Positions 1 through 6,813 of a stretch of DNA of 64,000 nt are shown one piece after another. How positions within the stretch are numbered: the first letter of the stretch is position 1; each line of letters starts with the position of its first letter. The position numbers and the translations under genes are program-made. The notes under the pieces are model-generated. The model was given only the letters and a program-made list of their open reading frames with translations. It was not told where the DNA came from and searched no databases. Source of the stretch: an uncultured Shimia sp. (lineage in GTDB: Bacteria; Pseudomonadota; Alphaproteobacteria; Rhodobacterales; Rhodobacteraceae); the NCBI RefSeq assembly GCF_947498095.1, contig NZ_CANMJE010000005.1, forward strand, positions 1-64,000, in the 5' to 3' direction.

Positions 1-1
1 C

Positions 2-949
2 TTCAGTCGCTTGTTTGCCATTCTTAGTCCTCCGTTTCCTAACCTTAACGGTGGACCCATTCAGATGGGGAGGCTCACTGGCGGTGATTTGATAGTAGCA
101 AACGAACACAATCAAGCCGGATATTTTGAAGATAATGAGGTTGTCAATCTTCATAACCGGATTATGAGTGCAAGTGGAGCCGATTGGACTACTCCATTGT
201 CTACAAAAGTAGGCGTTCTAGAGACCGACTTGGAGAGAATTAAGAAGTACATAAAGCGGCGGTCAAAAAACAGTAGATTGTGGTGCGTCAAAGATCCCCG
301 CCTGACTCGGTTTTTGCATGAATGGAAGGCAGTTGCGCCGGAACTCAAGTTTGTTATTGTTTACCGAAATCCTGCGGCTAGTGTTTTTTCCTTGCAACGA
401 AGGCAGATGCAGTTCTTAGCACGCTCAGGCGGCACTGAAGCTGAAAGCTTGCAATTTTTTCAAAACTCAGATCTTGGCGCGATTCTTTGGCGTGATCATA
501 ATGAAGCGCTTCTCAAATTTGCAGAGCAATATCCTGATGACTGTATTGTCATTGGCCATAAAGCATTAATCCAAGGGGCTAATCTAGTGCCCCTTCTGTC
601 AGAAAAATTCTCTTTAAACTTACCCTTGAACGGTTCGGGTTCGCCGACAGTCGATAATAACTTAGTGACGAAAAATGTTCCGGTTTTGAATCTGAAAGAT
701 CCTGCTTTGATGAATGATATCAAACGGATATGGTCGGGTCTTTTAAATATTGATGTCGTGCGACCTGAAGCGGAAGATGACACAAGTATCGATAATCTCC
801 TTAACCTTGACCCAAATGGGGTTAATGCAGAACTTCAACTTTTGGGAATGCAGGCTATGGAAGCGAACCGAGATATACAATCAAGAGCTCGACTTAGAGA
901 GGTCAGCTTCAAGCTAGCGCAGAAACTGAAAAAACCACCGTTCTCCTAG
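2..949 (+). CDS. sulfotransferase family protein, 5' end outside the window
   Basis: The reading frame is open from the first bases, and TTG at 11 is only the first possible start inside the window. The family's N-terminal PAPS-binding loop (HRSGTS-like) is missing and should lie upstream, so this is a partial gene. Visible family signs are the segment NQAGYFEDNEVVNLHN, typical just after the first binding loop, and the 3'-phosphate-binding stretch VIVYRNPAASVFSL. The predicted role is transfer of sulfate from PAPS to a carbohydrate or other cell-surface acceptor; the acceptor cannot be read from the sequence. It is AT-richer than the core genes further right and lies next to IS relics and a second sulfotransferase-like gene, which suggests acquired surface-modification DNA. 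Confident of family, not of substrate. Confidence 0.65.
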   Translation, partial: FSRLFAILSPPFPNLNGGPIQMGRLTGGDLIVANEHNQAGYFEDNEVVNLHNRIMSASGADWTTPLSTKVGVLETDLERIKKYIKRRSKNSRLWCVKDPRLTRFLHEWKAVAPELKFVIVYRNPAASVFSLQRRQMQFLARSGGTEAESLQFFQNSDLGAILWRDHNEALLKFAEQYPDDCIVIGHKALIQGANLVPLLSEKFSLNLPLNGSGSPTVDNNLVTKNVPVLNLKDPALMNDIKRIWSGLLNIDVVRPEAEDDTSIDNLLNLDPNGVNAELQLLGMQAMEANRDIQSRARLREVSFKLAQKLKKPPFS

Positions 950-1125
950 TATTTCCTAAATAGTAAAAAGTATCGAGATATCCTTCAATATATTGAAAGT
1001 AGGAAGGAGAATTTAACAGAGTGAACTGTTTTTTGACTTTTGGGCGTCGAACGGTATCCGTTCAACGGGTTTCGAGATAGAGATCTAATATTCTCGAGGT
1101 TCGAAATATCTAGAGTATCCTTTGC
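950..1125. other. AT-rich intergenic stretch, nothing recognised
   Basis: I see no open frame with a start and ribosome site, no RNA gene and no clear hairpin with a U-tract between the sulfotransferase and the IS relic. Confidence 0.5.
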
Positions 1126-1575
1126 TGCCCGTCGTCAGGATTTTTGGAGCCAATACCTGCCTAAATAATGAGAGAGAGCTCAGCTAATTTGATGTCTGAC
1201 ATGAGCTCCTATGGGACTAAAAAGGGCAATTTGTTAAGTGAGGGTTTGGGGTCTAAATAGTCGGCGGTTTCGGTAGAAGATTACTTAGGTGATCTTTCCA
1301 AGCGGCAGGGTTATATTCATGATGATGCCCTAGCTGCGCTTCTGCGGTCAAAATCACCTCAATTTTCTTCACAATCCGTAATGCTCGTTTGGGCACTCAC
1401 TCCAAAAAGCGCTTTTCTTCTTTGGTACCATACTTTGAGTGTAGAGCGTTTGGTATCTTTGGCGATCTTCTCGCCAGAGCTCTTGGTTGTCTTTCTCATG
1501 TCGCACTCCTCAATGGTTGAGATTAGCCACGTTGTGCCAGCAATTCGCCCTGCATTTGCGCATGTCTGTAGGACA
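1126..1575 (-). mobile_element. internally deleted relic of an IS3-family element
   Basis: The left border (TGCCCGTCGTCAG, then TTTTTGGAGCCAA) is nearly the same as the end of the larger IS3 element at 2712 (TGTCCGTCGTTAG, then TTTTTGGAACCAA). On the minus strand an ATG at 1501 opens MRKTTKSSGEKIAKD, which I recognise as the usual N-terminus of OrfA in this IS3 group; it degenerates after about 20 codons. The minus-strand sequence TGTCCTACAGAC ending at 1575 could be the opposite terminal repeat. The relic would then be about 450 bp with both ends but almost no transposase. Element boundaries are inferred from the comparison; no target-site duplication was identified. Confidence 0.5.
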
Positions 1576-1602
1576 CTTTTGATTATGTTCACTCATATCC
1601 AG

Positions 1603-1893
1603 AACGCGTAAGAACCAGGGCGCGAAAGTCGTCAAAGACATCCGCAAAGGCTGCTTCCATAACGAGCTGGTGCCCTTTATCACCAAAAAACCCCAAACGG
1701 ATACAAGTGTACAAGCTCATCAAACGCGGTGTCGGCGATGCCCGCAAGATCATGACCACGAAGGTACGGGTCCGCCCGGCCCTACTCGATGCTGATATCG
1801 CCCAAACGGCAGGGGAAACACAATATTCTCTGGACATGGAAGAGATTCTGCGAAAAATTTTTCAGGCATTAGGAAAGCACATGATATCCTGAA
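1603..1893 (+). pseudogene. decayed coding remnant of unknown origin
   Basis: This stretch is markedly more GC-rich and codon-structured than its flanks. Translating it needs a frame change near 1710: first a segment reading KVVKDIRKGCFHNELVPF, then a 61-residue frame from 1707 that ends at 1892. I do not recognise the product. No ribosome site precedes the second frame. It sits between an IS relic and a sulfotransferase-like gene, so it is best read as the scar of a lost gene. Confidence 0.25.
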
Positions 1894-2001
1894 TTCAGAA
1901 AAGGTATAGCGAAGTCCTTTGTTGGTTTCGTCAAGAGGAAATAGCGGCAGGTGAAGTATGGAAAACACAGTGCAACTCATTCACAGTTCAAAGGCTAACA
2001 A

Positions 2002-2595
2002 ATGATTATTGGTCCAGATTGGATTTGGCTACACTTCCCAAAGTGCGCAGGTAGTTATGCGCAAGAGCTTTTGAAAAAGAATTTTCGTCGCGACAAATCA
2101 GTTAAGTTCGATGAAATCAATCCAAAACATGTAATATGGCACGAAACTATAGCTCAACGGCAGTCAAGGCTACCCAGTTTCTCAGCTGAAGGAAAAAGGA
2201 TCCTTGTGGCTTTTCGTAGGCTTCCTGATTGGACTTTGAGCAGAGTGCACTTCGAGGCATCAAGGCCACCGCATCATACGGTCAGCAGAGAGCAGCTCTG
2301 CCGAGGAATACATATATCGAATTCTGGCATCACGGATAGTGCCGAGAATGTATTCAATCAATTCAACAATCCAACTGTCGATACATGGGTTAAAGTTGAG
2401 GATATTAACGAAGGCTTTGAGCGCTTTTTTGGGCGGCGGCTAAAGCCAATCAACAAAAAAGTAAATGAAAACAAATTTGGTTATATTCGAGATCACAAAT
2501 TTTGGTTCACTAAAGTTGAGCTCGAGGAACTGTACCACGCCTCTCCGAATTGGGCTGATACTGAAAAGCAAATGTACGGAGATTTGTTGATTTAG
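2002..2595 (+). CDS. small sulfotransferase-like protein
   Basis: A 197-residue protein. Near the N-terminus it has WLHFPKCAGSYAQELL, which matches the 5'-phosphosulfate-binding loop of Golgi/bacterial sulfotransferase families (HxPKxAGxS, here with GSY), and at about residues 70-80 VAFRRLPDWTLSR, which fits the 3'-phosphate-binding region. The predicted role is sulfation of a surface glycan, inferred from family only. It is short for the family (usually 230-300 residues) and may be a minimal member or C-terminally reduced. It is AT-rich, has no operon partner, and stands between IS relics. Start ATG at 2002 follows a weak ribosome site. Confidence 0.55.
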   Translation: MIIGPDWIWLHFPKCAGSYAQELLKKNFRRDKSVKFDEINPKHVIWHETIAQRQSRLPSFSAEGKRILVAFRRLPDWTLSRVHFEASRPPHHTVSREQLCRGIHISNSGITDSAENVFNQFNNPTVDTWVKVEDINEGFERFFGRRLKPINKKVNENKFGYIRDHKFWFTKVELEELYHASPNWADTEKQMYGDLLI

Positions 2596-2711
2596 GTATA
2601 ATACTTCAGACTTGATCTGGTGGTTGGAGCTGCGATGGCTATTTCAGCAAAATTTTGGCGTATCATGACCGATTTAGCCCCTTCAGCGATGTTCTTCCAC
2701 TTTTAAAGGTC

Positions 2712-4083
2712 TGTCCGTCGTTAGAGTTTTTGGAACCAAGAGCGGCGTAAACTAAGAGAGTGTTCGGCTCATCTGGTTGGTTTGATTATGCGGCGTACTG
2801 ACTGCGATGCAAGCGTCGCATTTCGAGTGTCTTTCGTTTGATCCTTTCCCTTTGTTTAGAATGGCTTGGTCGCGCCCGAAGTAGAAGTCAGCGGGCGTGA
2901 CGTTGTTCAAGCTCTCGTGGTAGCGCTGGTGGTTGTAGTGATCGACGAAGGCTTCGATCTGGGCTTCGAGATCGTCCGGTGGGAAGTAATTTTCCGGCAA
3001 GATCCGGCTCTTCAAGGTTTGATGCCATCGTTCGATTTTGCCTTGGGTCTGCGGATGATACGGCGCACCACGACTGTGTTTCATACCTTTGTCCTGCAAC
3101 CATTCTGCCAAGTCGCCTGAGACGTAACTGGACCCATTATCACTCAGCAGACGCGGCTTTTGGACGACATGAACCTGATCACAGCCGGAGGCCTGCAAGG
3201 CCAGATCGTGGGTGTCTGTCACTTCGTCCGCCCGCATGTTCGCGCAGAGCTTCCACGAGATAATGTAGCGGCTGTAATCGTCCAGGATCGTGCTGAGATA
3301 GAACCAGCCCCACCCCAGAACCTTGAGATAGATAAAGTCGGTCTGCCAAAGCTGGTTGATGGCCGTTGTCTTATGCTCGAACTCATTCGCGGCTTTCAGC
3401 ACGATGAACGCAGGGCTGGTGATCAGGTCATGTGCCTTGAGCGTGCGATACACTGTGGATTCCGATACAAAGTACCGTTCTTGGTCTGTGAAGGTCACCG
3501 CCAACTCGCGGGGTGACAGCTCTGTCTCCTTCAAGGCGAAGCTGACGACCTTGCGCCTCACCTCGTCAGGAACGCGGTTCCAAATGTGTTTGGGCTTGGG
3601 AGATTGATCCTCAAGACCTGATTCGCCGCGTTGCAGGAATCGGCCGTACCAACGATAGAATGTGGTGCGAGGGATACCCAGTTTGGCCAATGTCCGACGC
3701 GCTGACAGATGACTTTCCTCAACCAGCCGGATGATCTCCAGCTTCTCAGATGCAGGGTATCTCATTCTTGGTCGCCCCCATCCCCGACCATGCTTTTTTG
3801 AGCAGTCGAAGTTCGAGCGTTTGCTCCGCCACGACCTCTTTCAGATCACGAGCTTCGCGCCGCAGTTCCTTGAACTCGTCGGTTGTCGCTGCTCGTGCTG
3901 TGTCACCGGCAAGCCGCTTCTTCCCAGCTTCCATGAAGTCTTTGGACCACTTGTAGTAAACCCCCTGGGAAATCCCCTCGCGGCGGCAAAGCTCAGCAAT
4001 GCTGTCTTCACCACGCAGGCCATCCAGCACGATCCGGATCTTCTCTTCCGACGAATACTGTTTGCGCGTGGCGCGCTTATAGC
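2712..4083 (-). mobile_element. IS3-family insertion sequence, left end missing
   Basis: The element reads on the minus strand: orfA, then orfB overlapping by 20 bases, the arrangement used for programmed -1 frameshifting in IS3 elements. Its right terminal repeat starts at 2712 (TGTCCGTCGTTAG). On the other side homology begins abruptly inside OrfA at KRATRKQYS, around 4083; about the first 17 codons and the left terminal repeat are absent, and the sequence changes directly into a broken ATPase gene. The element is therefore probably immobile unless complemented. The break point is inferred from comparison with the OrfA start in the relic at 1390-1501. Confidence 0.75.
2752..3765 (-). CDS. 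IS3-family transposase OrfB (DDE integrase domain)
   Basis: A 337-residue protein. An N-terminal helix-turn-helix (RTLAKLGIPRTTFYRWY, about residues 23-40) is followed by an rve-type integrase core with all three acidic residues visible: QTDFIYLK, LLSDNGSSY and the late GKIERWHQTLK glutamate. It catalyses cut-and-paste or copy-out transposition as an OrfAB fusion made by ribosomal frameshifting at the overlap with orfA (3746-3765). The frame is intact, with an unusual tail of about 40 residues after the conserved NVTPADFYFG region; the stop is close to the terminal repeat at 2712. Because the left end of the element is gone, the protein may still be made but lacks a complete substrate in cis. 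Confidence 0.85.
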   Translation of the reverse strand: MRYPASEKLEIIRLVEESHLSARRTLAKLGIPRTTFYRWYGRFLQRGESGLEDQSPKPKHIWNRVPDEVRRKVVSFALKETELSPRELAVTFTDQERYFVSESTVYRTLKAHDLITSPAFIVLKAANEFEHKTTAINQLWQTDFIYLKVLGWGWFYLSTILDDYSRYIISWKLCANMRADEVTDTHDLALQASGCDQVHVVQKPRLLSDNGSSYVSGDLAEWLQDKGMKHSRGAPYHPQTQGKIERWHQTLKSRILPENYFPPDDLEAQIEAFVDHYNHQRYHESLNNVTPADFYFGRDQAILNKGKGSNERHSKCDACIAVSTPHNQTNQMSRTLS

Positions 4084-4114
4084 GTCGGGCAGTGGCGCGA
4101 CAGTCAGCGTACAC
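3746..4114 (-). CDS. IS3-family transposase OrfA, N-terminus replaced
   Basis: From KRATRKQYSSEEKIRI onwards this is a normal OrfA: helix-turn-helix (SIAELCRREGISQGVYYKW) followed by a leucine-rich coiled coil ending in LRLLKKAW, used for dimerisation and end recognition. The first 11 or so residues (MYADCRATARR) come from flanking DNA of the interrupted ATPase gene, not from the IS. The native start and about 17 codons are lost. It overlaps orfB by 20 bases. Whether the hybrid frame is translated is unknown; no ribosome site is obvious. Confidence 0.7.
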   Translation of the reverse strand: MYADCRATARRYKRATRKQYSSEEKIRIVLDGLRGEDSIAELCRREGISQGVYYKWSKDFMEAGKKRLAGDTARAATTDEFKELRREARDLKEVVAEQTLELRLLKKAWSGMGATKNEIPCI

Positions 4115-4868
4115 TTGGACCCATCCACGAGCTCGGAGCCATGTTTGACGTCATGCTGGTCAACAGAGCCCCTGGTGGTGCCGCTGGGCTTCCTCATGTG
4201 GCTCACAAGCGCGACCGCCACCCCTCGCTTTACAGCGAGCAGCTTAAAGCTCTGTATGAGCGCGTTTGTGGCGTCTGTGGACATACCAGTGCCCCCGTAA
4301 AGAACCGACAACGGGTCAATGCAGACAATATCCGGTTTCGCTCCTCAATGAGCACGTCCAGTGCCTGGTGGATCGCCGGATTCACTTGAACCGGCATAAC
4401 TGGACCCATTTGTGTCAGGTAATCCAGTTCTTTGGACTGGAACACCTTGCGAATCGTGTCGCTGCCGAGAATGTCCAGCTTTGCCTTTATGTCGTCGTCC
4501 TTGATTTTGAACTCCTCGCAGATGGCCTGGAACATGCGATGGTTGGCGGTCTGGTCGTCCTCAATGCCCAGATACAACACCTTTCGTGGTTCACGCGGTG
4601 TAGGGCCAATGAGCGGGCAACCTGTCACACAACTAATTGCCAGTGTCCCGAGAAAGGTGCTTTTTGACACCCCTCCAATCCCGGCAATGACAGTGACAAG
4701 GCCGCGCGCAAAGATGTTTCCGAGCAGACGGTCCAGCCCGTGTGGCGCTGGCACACTGGGCCTGAAAGGCACAAGATGCTGCAGGTCGATGGAGCTGGAC
4801 CGCTGCATGTTGCGAGCTTGGTGCAAATCCGTTACAGTGTCCTCACCGAAAGTGATGCCTTCAATCAT
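4084..4868 (-). pseudogene. RepA-like AAA (RecA-fold) ATPase, frameshifted and truncated
   Basis: The intact part resembles plasmid/phage RepA-type hexameric helicases (AAA_25). Walker A is AGIGGVSKST, with Ser in place of the usual second Gly, as in some members of the family; KVLYLGIEDDQTANHRM follows. After residue ~176 the frame is wrong. One base appears missing near 4337-4341; the next frame then continues KPDIVCIDPLSVLYGGTGMS (Walker B) and VALVSHMRKP (sensor) to about 4100. There the homology stops at the truncated IS3 element. The product would be a replicative helicase for the small integrated element to its right. It starts by ATGATTGA overlap with the upstream primase gene, which indicates a replication operon. 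Two separate lesions make it non-functional. Confidence 0.7.
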
Positions 4869-5810
4869 TTTGGAATAGCTCCTTAATGTGGTCTGGGACG
4901 ACGATTTGAGGGTCAGTTTCAGGAGGTTCGTAGTTCAGCCCGACCCACGGACCTCCTTTTTCTTTACAATGGCTTAAAAACTCCAGAATGCCTGGGTCGC
5001 TGCCCTGGTGGCCTTGGTGGCACTTGAAACCCCGCTGGATGCTACCCTGGGTGCATGGCCAGTAGCATGCCCTTGGGTTGCCATTGCTGTGTTCCTCCCA
5101 CCGTGGACAGTGCACCTCCACCGCATTCTTAGACGGGCCGATGATGCGGCCCGTGGAGGAGAACCATGAAAGCAGTTCGTCGTCCACGACCCAGCCAGAC
5201 GGTGCCGCGATGGCCATGCGTCGGGTTTGCTCGGAGGCAGTGCGGTGAGCCCCAGAGCCTGTGTGAGCAGTTCAGAGGCCGGGTATAGGGTTTCGGGTGA
5301 AAGGTACAGCAGACGGGCCGTTGCTGGCTTACCTGGTGGCTGTGAGCCCGGGAGCCTGTCCCAACGCACAATGTTGTTCGCGCCGGGGTCTGTAAGGCCG
5401 TTAAGACAGAAGCCGCGGACGGCCCTCTCAAAGAAGTCCTGGTCAGCCGTTGGTTCCTCAAACGAATACCACCATTGCTGAGAACCTGGCTTGGTCTCGA
5501 CTACCGCAGCTGGCTTTAGAGTCGGCCTCGGCACAGTGAATAATTCACCGGTCTTTTCGTTCACTTTGGTCTCGCCCACGTCATCAAGTACAAACGAAGC
5601 ACCATATAACCAGTTGGCGATGCGGCTTGTCTGGCTAGGCAGAAGGCTCTGGAGAGCAATGGAGGCATGTGTGACTCCGTCAGGGACCGCACGAGGGTAA
5701 GCTCGGGCAATATTGTGCCCTTGCGTGCTCACCTGTTTTCCCAAGACAACGGTGCTGCCAGCTGGGACCGTGTGGAAAACAGCTTTTAGGAAGCGTTCTG
5801 CGTCGGTCAT
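4861..5810 (-). pseudogene. primase-like replication protein with one frameshift
   Basis: The first 195 residues look like an archaeo-eukaryotic-type primase (RepB/prim-pol group): ASFVLDDVGE as a metal-binding motif, AAVVETKPGSQQWWYSF, and NNIVRWDRLPGSQPPGK. Near 5219 one base seems to be missing. The continuing frame (from 5217) carries a zinc-ribbon-like tail, CPRWEEHSNG then FKCHQGHQG, the pattern usual at the end of such phage/plasmid primases. The open frame that runs on to 4974 after the shift is low-complexity noise. The gene overlaps its upstream neighbour by ATGA and the downstream ATPase by 8 bases. It could instead be two short genes, but the second start lacks a ribosome site. 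The family call rests on motif pattern only. Confidence 0.55.
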
Positions 5811-6124
5811 AGCAGGCGCCCCAACAGATCATCCAATTCCAGAATATCAGATCCAGGACCTTTGGTGTCCTCGCCACGGCAAATACGCGCAATATCGTCT
5901 GCCGCGTTATCCCAAGTGTTGATCAGTCGGATCAGGTTTTGCACCCAGGCCAGAGCTTGATCCGAATCCTGTGAGAGGCTGAACGGTGCCATCAGCTCTC
6001 TCAGCCGCGACGTGCGAGTGGATTCCAGTTTTATCTCTGGATCGTCATGAAGAGAGAGCGTCAGGATAAACAGGTCGCCTGCTTCGGAACTAACTTCGTG
6101 AACAGACTTAACAACGTGTCTCAT
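5807..6124 (-). CDS. small protein of unknown function in the replication operon
   Basis: I do not recognise this 105-residue acidic protein. The ATG at 6124 is chosen because it overlaps the stop of the RHH gene (ATGA), and its own stop overlaps the primase start the same way; the longer frame back to 6337 would run over the RHH gene. It contains a run of predicted helices (DQALAWVQNLIRLINTWDNAADDIARI) and no membrane segment or cysteine motif. Position between a DNA-binding regulator and a primase suggests a role in element replication or its control, but this is inference from position only. Confidence 0.6.
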   Translation of the reverse strand: MRHVVKSVHEVSSEAGDLFILTLSLHDDPEIKLESTRTSRLRELMAPFSLSQDSDQALAWVQNLIRLINTWDNAADDIARICRGEDTKGPGSDILELDDLLGRLL

Positions 6125-6309
6125 ACCGCACCCTCTTCTACTTTCTGCCAGTAGTCGCGAAGTGCATCGCGGATGATCTGTGAGCACGTTGTCTCGCGCT
6201 CGTCGGCATGAGCCCGCAGTTTCATGATGCTGTCTTCTTTGATCGTGATGCTCAGGGCATGAGACCACTTTCGCATTGCCCGGGTCTTGCACCGCCTTTC
6301 GGTTTTCAT
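6121..6309 (-). CDS. ribbon-helix-helix (CopG/Arc-type) DNA-binding protein
   Basis: A 62-residue protein with one ribbon-helix-helix fold: beta strand ALSITIKED, then helices SIMKLRAHADERE and CSQIIRDALRDYWQK. Such proteins bind short palindromes as dimers and often regulate their own operon. The start at 6309 has a strong Shine-Dalgarno (ACAGGAGAGCGCC-ATG). It is first in a translationally coupled set: RHH, unknown, primase, ATPase. A perfect 6+6 palindrome overlaps its ribosome site at 6318-6333 and is a likely operator. It is probably the copy-number or excision regulator of the integrated element; a toxin-antitoxin antitoxin is less likely because no toxin gene follows. Confidence 0.75.
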   Translation of the reverse strand: MKTERRCKTRAMRKWSHALSITIKEDSIMKLRAHADERETTCSQIIRDALRDYWQKVEEGAV

Positions 6310-6317
6310 GGCGCTCT

Positions 6318-6333
6318 CCTGTAATCATACAGG
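6318..6333. promoter_or_regulatory. palindromic operator candidate for the RHH gene
   Basis: Perfect inverted repeat CCTGTA-ATCA-TACAGG. On the minus strand it contains a -10-like TATGAT (6324-6329) and partly covers the AGGAG ribosome site, so a bound repressor would block both transcription and translation of the RHH operon. Autoregulation is inferred. Confidence 0.5.
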
Positions 6334-6410
6334 ACAAGACTCTACCGCATTATGTTAACAAAATAAATTGCCAAAAAGAGGTTTTTCTTCTTTTTATCAT
6401 TTACTATCAG

Positions 6411-6416
6411 TATACT
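6411..6416 (+). promoter_or_regulatory. -10 promoter element candidate (TATACT)
   Basis: TATACT lies 22 bases before ATG 6433; the -35 region (TTCTTT at 6388-6393) is weak. The AT-rich 6340-6416 interval separates this start from the divergent RHH operon and is the probable control region of the element's right end. Confidence 0.3.
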
Positions 6417-6432
6417 AGGCAGGAGAGCCATC

Positions 6433-6684
6433 ATGAAATTTGAAGCAATATTTAGAGAAGAAATGAGAGCAATAATCCGTGAACAGTTGGGGCAAAAGGA
6501 TTGCAAATCCGTGTACACCGGTTCGATTCCGGCACTCGCCTCCACCGAAACTGCCCTAGCTCCCTTATACTCGAACGCGAATTTGATGGGTTCATTCGAG
6601 GTCTTGCGCATAGCAGCGTCGAGATATCGTTGGTGGCTAACGCAATACCCTGTCCACCGGCATTTCTCAACGATACCGCTATAA
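6433..6684 (+). CDS. small ORF reading from the element across the att site
   Basis: ATG 6433 has a strong ribosome site (GGCAGGAGAGCCATC) and a -10-like box. The first 19 residues, MKFEAIFREEMRAIIREQL, are a charged helix like the start of many small phage regulators. After that the frame runs into the tRNA-Cys fragment and on into chromosomal-looking DNA, so residues beyond about 20 probably do not belong to the original protein. I read it as the 5' end of an element gene that was cut by integration or deletion at the attachment site. It diverges from the RHH operon. Expression is possible, function unknown. Confidence 0.3.
   Translation: MKFEAIFREEMRAIIREQLGQKDCKSVYTGSIPALASTETALAPLYSNANLMGSFEVLRIAASRYRWWLTQYPVHRHFSTIPL
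6498..6544 (+). tRNA. 3' fragment of tRNA-Cys (GCA), likely attachment site
   Basis: The sequence from GGATTGCAAATCC (anticodon arm, loop TTGCAAA, anticodon GCA) through the T-arm (CCGG-TTCGATT-CCGG) to the acceptor strand ACTCGCC-T-CCA is the 3' part of tRNA-Cys. No D-arm or 5' acceptor strand precedes it, and the anticodon stem loses pairing just upstream, so this is not a complete gene. A 3' tRNA end directly beside a plasmid/phage-type replication module is the usual att scar left by a tyrosine integrase. The intact tRNA-Cys and an integrase are not in the window. Confidence 0.7.
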
Positions 6685-6685
6685 C

Positions 6686-6705
6686 CCCGAGTTGGCACTC
6701 TCGGG
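6686..6705. repeat. hairpin CCCGAG-N8-CTCGGG upstream of ugd
   Basis: A perfect 6-bp stem without a following U-tract. The rest of 6545-6813 holds no gene or RNA that I can recognise; it is the junction between the integrated element and the polysaccharide region. Confidence 0.3.
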
Positions 6706-6813
6706 CATCAGATGTGTGTGAAGGGTTGATGTCTGCGCCCCAGCAAGTCATTTATGTGTTTTAAAAATACCAGGCAAAATCGACGAGCCTGCTGCGTGTG
6801 AGGATGGGCGACT

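Noticed and set aside
1381-1611. Plus-strand 76-residue frame in the IS relic
   Set aside because: The opposite strand carries the recognisable OrfA start; the plus frame has no similarity.
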